A DNA stretch of 64,000 nucleotides from Thermoplasmata archaeon (GTDB taxonomy: Archaea > Thermoplasmatota > Thermoplasmata > Methanomassiliicoccales > Methanomethylophilaceae), in NCBI GenBank assembly GCA_015063225.1, contig SUSU01000006.1, positions 17,366 through 81,365 on the forward strand, written 5' to 3'. This document shows, piece after piece, positions 15,597 to 24,178 of this stretch (position 1 is the first letter of the stretch; the number at the start of each line of letters is the position of its first letter). The notes under the pieces are model-generated. The model was not told the origin of the DNA. It ran no database searches and worked only from the letters and a program-made list of their open reading frames with translations. Both the position numbers and the translations under genes were made by a program.

Positions 15597-16358
15597 TCAC
15601 TTCCTGATGACCACTCCGCACTCGTCCCTTCTGACGGTGCCGAACTCGGGCATGAAGGCAATCTGCTCCCCGGTGAAGACGGGGCCGTCCTTGCACACGC
15701 GGAGGCCGTCGATGACGCAGCATCCGCAGACGCCGGCGCCGCATTTCATGTGCCTCTCGAGCGACAGCTGGCACTCCATCCCGAGCTCCTTGCATGCGAG
15801 GTACAGGAACTTGAGCATGATGGGCGGTCCGCAGGCGATGACGCAGTCGTACTTCTTCTTCTCGAGCTTCTGCCTCATGAGCTGTACGGCGTTGCCGTGG
15901 AAGCCCATGCTGCCATCGTCCGTGGAGATGGAGACCTCGCAGGACTGTTTCGCCCTGTCGAGGAGGATGACATCCTTGTCGGTGCGCGCGCCGATGATGA
16001 GGTCGGAGCCGAACATCTCGGCGGCGGGCATGACCGATGCGGTCCCCACGCCTCCGGCGACGATGAGGTATCTCTTCCCGGATTCTAGGGTGTAACCATT
16101 GCCGTAGGGTCCGCGTACCTCGAGGATGTCCCCGGCCTTGAGCTCGTGGAACCTCTTCGTGGAGGGACCGATCGCCTTGACGGTGATCGACTTCATGCCT
16201 CCGGCGGTGGAGGAGAGGGACATGGGGATCTCCTCCGAACCCTCGCATCTCACCATCACGAACTGTCCGGGTTTGGCGTCGGCCTTCAGCGGGAAGGAGA
16301 AGGTCATGGTGTCGTAGTTCTCCCTCGTGACCGAGGCTATCCTCACGACCTCACTCAT
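15597..16358 (-). CDS. pyrK: Dihydroorotate dehydrogenase electron transfer subunit
   Basis: The FAD- and 2Fe-2S-containing subunit that passes electrons from the PyrD flavin to NAD in class 1B dihydroorotate dehydrogenase. The 253-residue protein has the ferredoxin-reductase fold: the FAD-binding region near 'PGQFVMVRC', then 'YLIVAGGVGTASVMPAAEM' as nucleotide-binding loop, and a C-terminal cysteine cluster 'KCGAGVCGCCVIDGLRVCK' that ligates the 2Fe-2S centre. Its ATG at 16358 overlaps the end of pyrD by 8 bases, so translation is coupled. It may act on cytosolic NAD(H) in pyrimidine biosynthesis. Confidence 0.93.
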   Translation of the reverse strand: MSEVVRIASVTRENYDTMTFSFPLKADAKPGQFVMVRCEGSEEIPMSLSSTAGGMKSITVKAIGPSTKRFHELKAGDILEVRGPYGNGYTLESGKRYLIVAGGVGTASVMPAAEMFGSDLIIGARTDKDVILLDRAKQSCEVSISTDDGSMGFHGNAVQLMRQKLEKKKYDCVIACGPPIMLKFLYLACKELGMECQLSLERHMKCGAGVCGCCVIDGLRVCKDGPVFTGEQIAFMPEFGTVRRDECGVVIRK

Positions 16359-17256
16359 GTGCGACCCCCCTCATGTCCTCGACGGAGGAGTAACCGTACT
16401 CGTCCATGAACTTGACGAGGTCCCCGTTTATCCTGCCGAAGACCTCGGGCCCCTGGTCGGCCACGGCGGAACCTATCTGATACGCGGAGGCCCCGGCCAT
16501 GATGTACTGGGCGGCATCCCTCCATGTGGAGATGCCTCCGACCCCGACGATGGGGATGGATATCGAGTCGTAGAGGTCGTAGACCGCCCTGACCCCTACG
16601 GGTCTGACGGCAGGTCCGGAAAGCCCTCCGAACTTGTTGCTCAGGAATGGCTTCCCGAGTTCGGGGGTGATGACCATGGCCTTAAGCGTGTTGATGGCGA
16701 CGACTGCGTCGCATCCTCCGTCCTCGGCGGCCTTCGCTATCTGCGTGAGGATGTGCGTGTTGGGTGTGAGTTTCGCCCACACGGGGATGGAGACCGCGGA
16801 CGAGACCGCGGAGGAGATCTCCTTCACGATGACGGGGTCCGTGCCGAGCTCCATGCCGTATCCCTTGGCGTGGGGGCAGGAGAGGTTCATCTCTATCGCG
16901 CAGGCACCGTAATCCTCCATCTTGCCGGCGAGCATGGCGAACTCCTCCGCGGATGCGCCGTAGATGGAACCGACGATCTTCCCCTTGGGGACGGCGACGT
17001 CCATCTCGGCCTTGAACTCCGCGATTCCGGGGTTGGGGAGTCCCATGGCGTTGACGAGTCCCCCCTCCACTTCGGTGAAGCACGGGTTCGCGTGTCCGGG
17101 GCGGGGCTCCGAACCGACGGATTTGGTGACGACTGCGCCGGCGCCTGCTTCGAGCATGCGGATCATCGAGGGCCCGGTCTCGTCCATGATTCCGGAGGCG
17201 ACCATCCCGGGCCTTTCGAGGGAGAGCCTTCCCACTTTGGTCGATAGCGATGACAT
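16351..17256 (-). CDS. pyrD: Dihydroorotate dehydrogenase catalytic subunit (class 1B)
   Basis: An FMN enzyme that oxidises dihydroorotate to orotate in pyrimidine synthesis. The 301-residue TIM barrel begins 'LSTKVGRLSLERPGMVASGI', includes 'EMNLSCPHAKGYG' with the class 1 catalytic-site cysteine, and ends with FMN-phosphate motifs 'IVGVGGISTWRDAAQYIMAG'. The adjacent pyrK makes class 1B (NAD-linked) assignment firm. A TATATA at 17281-17286 lies about 25-30 nt before the ATG, giving a leaderless start. The promoter region is shared with the divergent cysteine desulfurase gene. Confidence 0.95.
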   Translation of the reverse strand: MSSLSTKVGRLSLERPGMVASGIMDETGPSMIRMLEAGAGAVVTKSVGSEPRPGHANPCFTEVEGGLVNAMGLPNPGIAEFKAEMDVAVPKGKIVGSIYGASAEEFAMLAGKMEDYGACAIEMNLSCPHAKGYGMELGTDPVIVKEISSAVSSAVSIPVWAKLTPNTHILTQIAKAAEDGGCDAVVAINTLKAMVITPELGKPFLSNKFGGLSGPAVRPVGVRAVYDLYDSISIPIVGVGGISTWRDAAQYIMAGASAYQIGSAVADQGPEVFGRINGDLVKFMDEYGYSSVEDMRGVAHE

Positions 17257-17280
17257 GATGGTTCCCCATCGCGCCGCTTG

Positions 17281-17324
17281 TATATAGGTGCGTACGGGCG
17301 GGCGCGGGTATGCCTTTTATAAAA
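17281..17324. promoter_or_regulatory. Divergent promoters of pyrD and the cysteine desulfurase gene
   Basis: TATATA at 17281-17286 faces pyrD and TTTTATAAAA at 17315-17324 faces the desulfurase. Each is about 25 nt from its start codon, so both messages should be leaderless. Confidence 0.6.
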
Positions 17325-17342
17325 CCCGCGGTATGGAGCATC

Positions 17343-18551
17343 ATGGACATGGAATCGCTGCGGAAGGATTTCCCCACGATGGCGACCGACAAGGGCGTCT
17401 ATCTCGACAGCTCCTGTCAGTCCCTCCGCCCGCAGCAGGTCATCGACGCGGTGACGGAGTACTATACGAAGTATCCCGCCTGCGGCGGCCGCAGCGTCCA
17501 CCACATGTCGAACGAGGTCTCCGTCCGCGTCGACGAGACCCGCGAGGCCTTCTGCCGTTTCCTCGGCGGGGAGGATCCCTCCCATTTCGTGTTCACCCGC
17601 AACACCACCGAGGCACTCAACGCCGTGGCGTTCGGACTGGGCCTGAAGAAGGGCGACGCCGTCGTCACGACGGACGTGGAACACAACTCGAATTACGTAC
17701 CCTGGCTCCGTCTCCGCGACACCGTAGGTTCGACACTCAGGCACACCCCCTCCGGAGAGGACGGGGTGTTCGACATCGAGGCCTTCAAACAGACCATGGG
17801 CAGGGACGTGAAGGTCGTCTCCGTCGGTCAGGTGAGCAACGTCACAGGCTGCGAGGTCCCCGTCAAGGAGGTCGTCGAGATCGCCCACGATTACGGTTCC
17901 GTCGTGATCGTCGACGGTTCGCAGGCCGCCCCCCACCTGTCGGTGGACCTGTGCGACATGGGTGCCGATTTCTACGCTCTCTCCGTGCACAAGATGCTCG
18001 GCCCGTCGGGTATGGGCGTGCTCTACGGCAGGCCCGGCATGCTCGAGGAACTCTCCCTCCCGAACTACGGAGGGGGCACCGTCGGTCTCGTGACCTACGA
18101 TTCCTTCACAGTCGCCCCCGTCCCCGACCGTTTCGAGGCCGGTCTCCAGGATTATGCCGGCATAATCGGCTCCAAGGCGGCCGTCGAGTATCTCGAGAGG
18201 GTGGGGATGGACAACATTCGCCGCCGCGATTCGGAACTCCTGGAGTACATGATGTCCTCGGTCGAGGATGTCAAGGGACTCTCCGTCGTCGGCCCTTCCG
18301 ACCCCTCGTTACGCCGTTCGGTCTTCTCCTTCAACATCGAGGGCCTCGGAGCCCACGACGTCGCCATGATGCTCGACAGCATGGACGGCATCATGATCCG
18401 TTCGGGCATGCACTGTGCCCACTCCTACTTCGATTCCCGCGGGATCCACGGGAGCGCCCGCGCCTCGGTGTACCTGTACAACAACCGTCAGGACATCGAC
18501 AGGTTCGCAGCGGCTGTGAAGAAGGTCGCCGAGACGTTCGGCGGGCTCTGA
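17343..18551 (+). CDS. Cysteine desulfurase (SufS/CsdA type)
   Basis: A PLP enzyme of the class V aminotransferase fold that removes sulfur from cysteine for Fe-S cluster or thio-nucleoside synthesis. The 402-residue protein has 'FTRNTTEALNAVAFGL' (PLP phosphate loop), 'IVDGSQAAPHLSVDL', the Schiff-base lysine in 'ALSVHKMLGPSGMG', and the active-site cysteine in 'RSGMHCAHSYFDSRG', which has the short-loop form of SufS-like group II enzymes. The ATG at 17343 is chosen because an earlier ATG at 17310 lies upstream of the TATA box. No scaffold gene is adjacent. Its 3' end is overlapped by a convergent open frame. Confidence 0.92.
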   Translation: MDMESLRKDFPTMATDKGVYLDSSCQSLRPQQVIDAVTEYYTKYPACGGRSVHHMSNEVSVRVDETREAFCRFLGGEDPSHFVFTRNTTEALNAVAFGLGLKKGDAVVTTDVEHNSNYVPWLRLRDTVGSTLRHTPSGEDGVFDIEAFKQTMGRDVKVVSVGQVSNVTGCEVPVKEVVEIAHDYGSVVIVDGSQAAPHLSVDLCDMGADFYALSVHKMLGPSGMGVLYGRPGMLEELSLPNYGGGTVGLVTYDSFTVAPVPDRFEAGLQDYAGIIGSKAAVEYLERVGMDNIRRRDSELLEYMMSSVEDVKGLSVVGPSDPSLRRSVFSFNIEGLGAHDVAMMLDSMDGIMIRSGMHCAHSYFDSRGIHGSARASVYLYNNRQDIDRFAAAVKKVAETFGGL

Positions 18552-18906
18552 CCTTCCCGTCCTCTAAGAACAGGGTGGTCGTCTCCCCGAAGGTTATCGT
18601 TATCCCCTCGGTCACTGAACCCGTGGCCGCCGTGTATTCGCGGCCGTCCGCATGGAGGATGACCGTGTGCCCGTCCGCGGTGATGTACGATGACGGCGAC
18701 GGCAGGATCTCCGTGCCCCTCACGGTCAGCTCGTCGAGTCCCGATTCCCTGTACATGTCGATGATCGATGCCGCGGAATGTGCGATGACCTCCTTCGCGT
18801 CGTTCTCGTCCGATTCGAGCAGGTCTCCGAAGGGGAGCGCGACGGTGCCGATGAGCACGGCACCACATACGAGCAGGGTCACCCTCGAGGTCAGGAACTC
18901 CATCAA
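18391..18906 (-). CDS. Third gene of pilin-like operon; 3' part overlaps desulfurase gene
   Basis: The first 110 residues look genuine: MMEFLTSRVTLLVCGAVLIG begins a signal or pilin-type helix, then an extracytoplasmic beta-rich part follows ('EILPSPSSYITADGHTVILH'). Its ATG overlaps the stop of the preceding gene (18903-18906, ATGA). After about residue 118 the frame runs antisense through the last 160 bases of the cysteine desulfurase gene and becomes Arg/Ser/Gly-rich (RARRTSRRPSSQP), which looks like non-selected sequence. Either the gene truly ends in a long overlap or its original 3' end has been lost. Function is probably as a minor pilin-like or surface component. Confidence 0.55.
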   Translation of the reverse strand: MMEFLTSRVTLLVCGAVLIGTVALPFGDLLESDENDAKEVIAHSAASIIDMYRESGLDELTVRGTEILPSPSSYITADGHTVILHADGREYTAATGSVTEGITITFGETTTLFLEDGKVRARRTSRRPSSQPLRTCRCPDGCCTGTPRRGRSRGSRGNRSRSGHSACPNGS

Positions 18907-19334
18907 GCGTATCCCGTCCTGATGCCGTAATTCCCCTCTTCATCGGATGTGCATTCCATAGTTAATACACATGAGCCAGTTGCCGTGAAAACCTCACCGA
19001 GGAACCTCACGTCGGGAGTCTCCATGAAATGTTTCTCCCTGACGGAATCTCCCTTCATTATAGAGTACGACCAGGCATCCGCACCGGTTCCTCCGAAGGT
19101 TAACGAATAACCCTGTTGCATGTGCAGTTCGACCGTCCCAGTGCTTCCTTTCCCCGCGAACCAGAGTTCCTCCGCGAGGGATTCAGCCTTATCCGCCTCG
19201 TTGCGCATCTCAGCCATGTCGGAATCGTCCCTGAAAGATTCCGCCGCGTTCACCAGGGAGGGGGCGAAGAGGGCGATTATCAGGAAAGCGATGGCTATCC
19301 TCAGCGGCAGCCCCAGGACCCCCCTCCCGTCCAT
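18903..19334 (-). CDS. Pilin-like secreted protein
   Basis: A 143-residue protein starting MDGRGVLGLPLRIAIAFLII. A short basic start followed directly by a 20-residue helix that ends APSLVNA resembles archaeal type IV prepilins or TadE-type pseudopilins. The region 'DSDMAEMRNEADKAESLAEELW' continues as an amphipathic helix, and the rest is beta-rich with two cysteines ('GSCVLTMECTS'). Its ATG overlaps the stop of the upstream gene and its stop overlaps the ATG of the downstream gene (ATGA at both ends), so the three genes are tightly coupled. No pilus ATPase or platform gene is nearby. Confidence 0.65.
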   Translation of the reverse strand: MDGRGVLGLPLRIAIAFLIIALFAPSLVNAAESFRDDSDMAEMRNEADKAESLAEELWFAGKGSTGTVELHMQQGYSLTFGGTGADAWSYSIMKGDSVREKHFMETPDVRFLGEVFTATGSCVLTMECTSDEEGNYGIRTGYA

Positions 19335-19807
19335 CAGCCCTTCACCACCGGGATCTTCAGTTCGGTGTCCCCGATGTCGGAGGATATGTTGGCCGTTATG
19401 TACCCGATTTCCGCAGGGACCGTCTTCACGGTCAGTCCTTTGAAGGTTATGTCCCCGTTCGAGTCGGTCTGTCCGTAGGTGGATGACCCTGTTATCCCCA
19501 ATCCGGTGAGTTTCACTACGGCGTTCTCGATACCGTCCCCCTTGCCGTTGACCACGTGTACCGTCATGTCGAAGCTGGTGTCCGCGCATGTGCTGTCGCC
19601 GTTGACGGTGTACATGGAATCCTTCACGGACACCATCGTCACGTCGCTGCTGATGTCTCCGTACGTCTCCGGTTCCTGCCCCTGCAGGTCGTTCATCCAC
19701 CCTATCAGAATCCCCACTCCTATCGTCGCTACGACGATGATGATGAGGAGTTCCATCGGGAGGCCTTCGATGCCTCCCCTCCTGTTGTTGCGTAATGCGT
19801 GAGTCAT
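19334..19807 (-). CDS. Type IV pilin-like protein with class III signal
   Basis: A 157-residue protein beginning MTHALRNNRRGGIEGLPMEL and continuing into a hydrophobic helix (LIIIVVATIGVGILIGWM). A basic stretch ending RRGG followed by IEGLPMELL and an uninterrupted helix fits a class III prepilin signal cleaved after the glycines. The mature part contains an Ig-like carboxypeptidase-regulatory type fold ('DGIENAVVKLTGLGITGSST' and 'TDSNGDITFKGLTVKTVPAE'). I chose the ATG at 19807; an upstream frame adds 23 unlikely residues. It heads the three-gene operon; TTTAATAA at about 19840-19847 is the probable TATA box. Confidence 0.68.
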   Translation of the reverse strand: MTHALRNNRRGGIEGLPMELLIIIVVATIGVGILIGWMNDLQGQEPETYGDISSDVTMVSVKDSMYTVNGDSTCADTSFDMTVHVVNGKGDGIENAVVKLTGLGITGSSTYGQTDSNGDITFKGLTVKTVPAEIGYITANISSDIGDTELKIPVVKG

Positions 19808-20015
19808 GAGACCACGCGGAGGTTTCGCCCGGGAGCTTATTAAACCCTCATATTGCAATCCGTGAGTACGCAACAAAAACAGCCGTCAAATCAATAGTAA
19901 TCGGGATGTTGGCTCTATTATCCAGATGGCCAGTTTCTGACGGATGTCCGATTGTGTACATCAGTCTTTAAGTAATCACAAGCGCATTACTATCCGCAAA
20001 CACGGGTGTGTTTCT

Positions 20016-23000
20016 ATGAACAAAAAATTGATTATCGCTTTTGCCGTGGTCATGGCCTTCGCAATGGCCGTCCCCATTGCCGTTTTCGACGACGGGGACG
20101 TCTCCACAGCCGATTCTGACCCCGACCCGGAACCCGATTTCATGGAAATTCTCATGCAGATTGGTTCCATGTTCATGACTGAGGAGGCGTTGCCCGCCGA
20201 GACTCAGGAAGTTCACGCGGATATCATCGTCGGAGCCGGCGAGATGTTCGTCCTGGACAAGAACTACGTTTTCGATGAGGGTAAGAAGATTGTCATCCAG
20301 GAGGATGCTTATCTCATCGTCTACCCCATGCAGTCCTTCGGATTCTCCAGCACAACTGGATTCGCCGCAATCTCTGTGGAGGAGGATGCTGCCCTCGTCA
20401 TCGTCAGCGAGCTGCCCGATGCCGTCACCGATATCGATGACGTCGCCATCTACGAGTCGGTCGCCGAGGACGACGACGTCGTCTACTTCAGCGGTTCCCT
20501 GTCCTACGAGCTTTCCAAGACCGGCAGCCTTATCTCCATGATGCAGGGCAACCCCTTCATCGTCAACTTCGGATTCGAGATCTCCAAGGGTTTCACCGTC
20601 AAGGACGACCTCGAGAACCCCTTCTCCGTCATCACCTTCAACGACGATTCCTACCTCGACATCGGCGTCGAGATCAAACTCTCCGCCGACGAGGGCTCGG
20701 ACAATGTCGCTGGGAACGCCACTCTTGACATCGACTTCGCTATGGACGCCACCGTCCAGCAGTACCCCGAGAAGGACAAGGTCTACACCCTCAACATCGG
20801 TGCCGATGCTGACCTCTCCGTCGAAGCCTACAGCGACAACGTCATTGACCTCATGGCCGAATCCGGTTCCCTCGAGGTATCCGTTGACGGAGATCTTTCC
20901 GTCGACATCGAGGCCATCGATGCCGAGGGCAACTCCGTTCCCCTTGGAATTGACGCCGACATCGGAATTGACGCCGAAGTGACCGACCTCTACGTCCTCT
21001 TCGACGAAATCGCCACCAATGACGAAGCCTATCAGGTGGACCTCTCCGGAGACGTCTCCTTCGATTTCGACCTCGGCGACTTCTCGGACATCACCCTCGG
21101 AGAGGCCGTCGCTACGGTGAAGGGCTTCGACCTCGGCGGCAGCATCTCCTTCGACGACCTCTCTGCGATTGTCGAGGCCCACGCCGGATTCGACAGGATC
21201 TACGCTTCTCCCGACCCGACGGATCCCGAATACGACGGCACCTATTTCGAGTTCTCCGATGTCGAGGTCTCCGTCGCGTACGGATTCGACTTCATCCCCG
21301 AGGACTTCGACTTCGAGATGCCGCTCACCGGCGAACCTAGCCCCGCCGACATCTTCGAGATGCTTGCGGCACAGTACCTCTCCGGTGCAAAGGACATCAA
21401 GGCTGAGGATTGGAACGCCGACAAGTACGCCGGAGATTTCTTCCTCGACATGATCGATGATGAAGCCACCCCTCTCTCCTCGATGGGTATCAAGTCCACC
21501 CTCATCTCCGTCTCCGCCAGTGTCGGAGAGATTGACGTGAACCTCGTCGGGGACATGGTCATGGAAGGTTCCGACCTCTCGATCAATGCATCCGTCGACA
21601 GGGAGGACGGCCTCATTCTCGTCTACGAGACCGGCTACCTCTTCATGACCCCCTACAGCGGTGGTGAAGATGTCTCCGGTATCTATCTCGCCGAGGACCT
21701 GTACTTCTCCGTCGTCAACGCCGAGGCCCAGGACTCCTTCCTGACCGCCAACGCCTCCGGAAGCGTTGAGGCATTCATCTATGGTGATGATTACGTCATC
21801 GCCGACATCTTCATTGACGGCTTCGGAGCCGACCTGACCTTCAAGGACAAGCTCACCCCCATCTTCGACTACGTCGGCTACGACGAGTTCTACGTCGAGT
21901 ACGTCGGAATGGTCATCGAGAGCACCTCCAGCGACTTCGATGCCGAAACCCACACCTTCACCGTCGGGGACATCGAGGTATCCGGCACCTACGCCGCTCC
22001 CGGCTCCTTCCTCGCATCCACCGACGGAGAGATCGGTGACATCACCGTCGTTCTCGATCTCTACAACAATGTGAAGCCCAAGCCCATCATCTACGACTTC
22101 GACCTCGAACTGACCGATGTCTTCGGCAACGTCATGTTCATGAAGCAGTCCTACGATTCCGAGACCAAGACGCTCACCAGGGACTTCGGTTCCGACGGAA
22201 TCTTCTGGCCGGAGGTTGCCATGGATTCCCCCGTCGTCATGATGCTCGGCTTGAGCGCGCCCACCGACGTGAACTCCATCGTCTACAACTACTCCGGTCA
22301 GCTGGTCTTCGAGATATTCGACTTCACGCCCGTCTCAGGAACCCCCTCCGAGACGAAGAACGGTACAGTCGGCGTCTCCGCCACCGCTGTCGATGGCAGA
22401 TACATCGGCCCCGGAGAGCTTTCCTTCGACTCTACAACCGTCGATGTCGACTTCATTGGATGCTTCCTCCTGGCCACCAAGACCGCCGAAGGCATGACCT
22501 ACAAGGCCGTCGCCCTGCCCGGTTACACCCTCGAGGGCACCCCCGAGATGGCCAACATCACCCTGACCAAGGCCACCGACGGGACCTTCGACGTCACCAT
22601 CACCGATCTCGAAGAGACCGTGAAGCTCTACGCCGTCGCCGAGACCTACAACATCTACATCGACGACAAGCTCATCATGGACAACGCCCACATCGCCGAG
22701 ATGGTCAACTATCCCGTCGCCTCGGACGTCATCATGCTCATCAACGAGAACGGCGGCATCATCGGAGACGTTTACGACAGCCAGTGGCATTACGTCCGCC
22801 ACATCGGTACCGACGACCTCAGGCTGACCACCGTCACCGCCACCCCCATCACCGACGTCAAGGCCGGTGAGAACAGCGTCACCTCCGAGTCCGTCTCCTT
22901 CACGATGCCCGACCTCGGTGCGCAGAAGCCCATCTTCGTCTTCGAGAACGCCGGCCGCGTCGCCTTCACCGGCTCCGCCAGTGTGGGCACCCCCGTCTCC

Positions 23001-23366
23001 GTGACCTTCCAGGCCACCAAGTACGACGGCCACAACGGATTCCTCGTCAAGGTCCTCAACAGCGGTGAGGCCCTCGCTTCCGAGATCTACGTCCCCGTCA
23101 AGAACGCCGACTCCGTCCTCAAGCACGTCGACCAGTACGGAAGGGTCATCACCCTCCCCTCCACCCCGGTCACGATCGGTGAGCAGACGTACCTCAAGGT
23201 TGCCATGAGCGACTACTCCATCGTCTACGCCGAGGATTTCGAACCCCACATCGAGCCCTCCAGCCACAAGGACAGCAACATCGTGATCTACGCGGCCATC
23301 GCCGCCGCCATCATCGCCGTTGCCGCCATCGGAGCCTTCGTGGTCCTCAGGGGCAAGAGCGCCTGA
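20016..23366 (+). CDS. Large acidic surface protein, membrane-anchored (1116 aa)
   Basis: A signal peptide (MNKKLIIAFAVVMAFAMAVP) precedes about 1050 residues of strongly acidic, Asp/Val/Ser-rich beta sequence, and a single C-terminal helix (SNIVIYAAIAAAIIAVAAIG) with a short basic tail anchors it. The repeated patterns 'DIGVEIKLSADEG', 'DLSVEAYSDN' and 'DGDLSVDIEA' suggest a long beta-helix or stacked beta-sandwich. No InlB or PKD motif is evident. It is probably a major S-layer-like or adhesin protein. The ATG at 20016 is chosen over an upstream start because the signal peptide begins there. It is transcribed alone and ends with a strong terminator. Confidence 0.8.
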   Translation: MNKKLIIAFAVVMAFAMAVPIAVFDDGDVSTADSDPDPEPDFMEILMQIGSMFMTEEALPAETQEVHADIIVGAGEMFVLDKNYVFDEGKKIVIQEDAYLIVYPMQSFGFSSTTGFAAISVEEDAALVIVSELPDAVTDIDDVAIYESVAEDDDVVYFSGSLSYELSKTGSLISMMQGNPFIVNFGFEISKGFTVKDDLENPFSVITFNDDSYLDIGVEIKLSADEGSDNVAGNATLDIDFAMDATVQQYPEKDKVYTLNIGADADLSVEAYSDNVIDLMAESGSLEVSVDGDLSVDIEAIDAEGNSVPLGIDADIGIDAEVTDLYVLFDEIATNDEAYQVDLSGDVSFDFDLGDFSDITLGEAVATVKGFDLGGSISFDDLSAIVEAHAGFDRIYASPDPTDPEYDGTYFEFSDVEVSVAYGFDFIPEDFDFEMPLTGEPSPADIFEMLAAQYLSGAKDIKAEDWNADKYAGDFFLDMIDDEATPLSSMGIKSTLISVSASVGEIDVNLVGDMVMEGSDLSINASVDREDGLILVYETGYLFMTPYSGGEDVSGIYLAEDLYFSVVNAEAQDSFLTANASGSVEAFIYGDDYVIADIFIDGFGADLTFKDKLTPIFDYVGYDEFYVEYVGMVIESTSSDFDAETHTFTVGDIEVSGTYAAPGSFLASTDGEIGDITVVLDLYNNVKPKPIIYDFDLELTDVFGNVMFMKQSYDSETKTLTRDFGSDGIFWPEVAMDSPVVMMLGLSAPTDVNSIVYNYSGQLVFEIFDFTPVSGTPSETKNGTVGVSATAVDGRYIGPGELSFDSTTVDVDFIGCFLLATKTAEGMTYKAVALPGYTLEGTPEMANITLTKATDGTFDVTITDLEETVKLYAVAETYNIYIDDKLIMDNAHIAEMVNYPVASDVIMLINENGGIIGDVYDSQWHYVRHIGTDDLRLTTVTATPITDVKAGENSVTSESVSFTMPDLGAQKPIFVFENAGRVAFTGSASVGTPVSVTFQATKYDGHNGFLVKVLNSGEALASEIYVPVKNADSVLKHVDQYGRVITLPSTPVTIGEQTYLKVAMSDYSIVYAEDFEPHIEPSSHKDSNIVIYAAIAAAIIAVAAIGAFVVLRGKSA

Positions 23367-23407
23367 AACCTTTCACGGGTCCGGTCCCCGGACCCTCAAA
23401 TACCTTA

Positions 23408-23439
23408 CCCTCTCCCTTCGGGAGGGGGATTTTTTTTTG
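23408..23439 (+). terminator. Terminator of the large surface-protein gene
   Basis: A CCCTCTCCC/GGGAGGGGG stem with a TTC loop is followed by nine T. Confidence 0.75.
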
Positions 23440-23452
23440 TAAAATCATTCAT

Positions 23453-23992
23453 TCAACGGAGTTCGCAGCTCTTGAGGATCGTGTGCTTCGCTCCCTCGGG
23501 GGAGAGCTCGCTGCCCATGACCATGACGTCGTGCGCGATGAAAGTGGCGAACTCCGTGGTGCGGTACTTCCCTATCAGGACGGAGAGGTCGGCGGGCCCC
23601 TGAATCCTGCCTACGGTGATGTGGGGTTTGAAGGGTTTCTCATCGAAGGGTATGCCGTTGGTGGACAGCCTCCTCCTGATCTCCGATGCCAGGGATTCCA
23701 GGGGGATGCCGGTCTCCAGTCCCACATAGAGTATGCGGGGACGTTTGGGGTTCGGGAAGCATCCCACGCCCTTGAGGGTTATCCTCCCGGGTTTGATGCC
23801 CTTCACGGAGGCGGAGACAATCTCCCCAACCTCCTCCACCCTCTCCTCGGGGATCTCCCCGATGAAACAGAGCGTGATATGGAGCTGGAACTTGGGGGAT
23901 GTCCTCACACCGCGTTTTCCCGAAAGGTCGCGGTAGAGCGGTTCCAGACCGGACGCATTGCCCACAGGGATGGATACGAACACCCTCGTCAT
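23453..23992 (-). CDS. thpR: RNA 2',3'-cyclic phosphodiesterase (2H family)
   Basis: A 179-residue 2H phosphoesterase that opens 2',3'-cyclic phosphates at RNA ends. Both catalytic HxTx motifs are present: 'QLHITLCFIGE' near residue 41 and 'KPHITVGRIQ' near residue 129. The start 'MTRVFVSIPVGNASGLEPL' matches archaeal ThpR/LigT proteins. It is convergent with the large surface protein gene, and the terminator between them separates the two units. Confidence 0.93.
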   Translation of the reverse strand: MTRVFVSIPVGNASGLEPLYRDLSGKRGVRTSPKFQLHITLCFIGEIPEERVEEVGEIVSASVKGIKPGRITLKGVGCFPNPKRPRILYVGLETGIPLESLASEIRRRLSTNGIPFDEKPFKPHITVGRIQGPADLSVLIGKYRTTEFATFIAHDVMVMGSELSPEGAKHTILKSCELR

Positions 23993-24012
23993 ATGGACCG
24001 ACAGGGTGTTCT

Positions 24013-24022
24013 CTTTTTATAA
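24013..24022 (+). promoter_or_regulatory. TATA box of the 37-aa membrane protein gene
   Basis: CTTTTTATAAG lies about 28 nt before the ATG at 24044, with no Shine-Dalgarno sequence between. Confidence 0.5.
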
Positions 24023-24043
24023 GAGCCTATTGATACCTTGACT

Positions 24044-24157
24044 ATGTTACCGTGGTCCGACAACTCGACCCAGGGCAAAGTCGTGAAACAGCTCCCGCTC
24101 ATCACCTTCGGCATAGTCATTATCGCCGCCATCGCCCTGTTCTATCTCTGGGCGTGA
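24044..24157 (+). CDS. Small single-helix membrane protein (37 aa)
   Basis: The frame reads MLPWSDNSTQGKVVKQLPLI, then a helix TFGIVIIAAIALFYLWA and TGA. A short polar start followed by one 20-residue helix is typical of small membrane-embedded peptides such as transporter or secretion accessory subunits (compare Sec61-beta/SecG-type tails). The correct TATA-to-ATG spacing is good evidence that it is expressed from a leaderless message. It lies between thpR and the Sel1 gene, both on the opposite strand. Confidence 0.6.
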   Translation: MLPWSDNSTQGKVVKQLPLITFGIVIIAAIALFYLWA

Positions 24158-24178
24158 TTCCAGATCAAACTTCTCCCC

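Noticed and set aside
19968..21953. Long minus-strand open frame in the large surface-protein gene
   Set aside because: Antisense to a well-supported exported protein; its composition mirrors the Asp/Val-rich sense codons.
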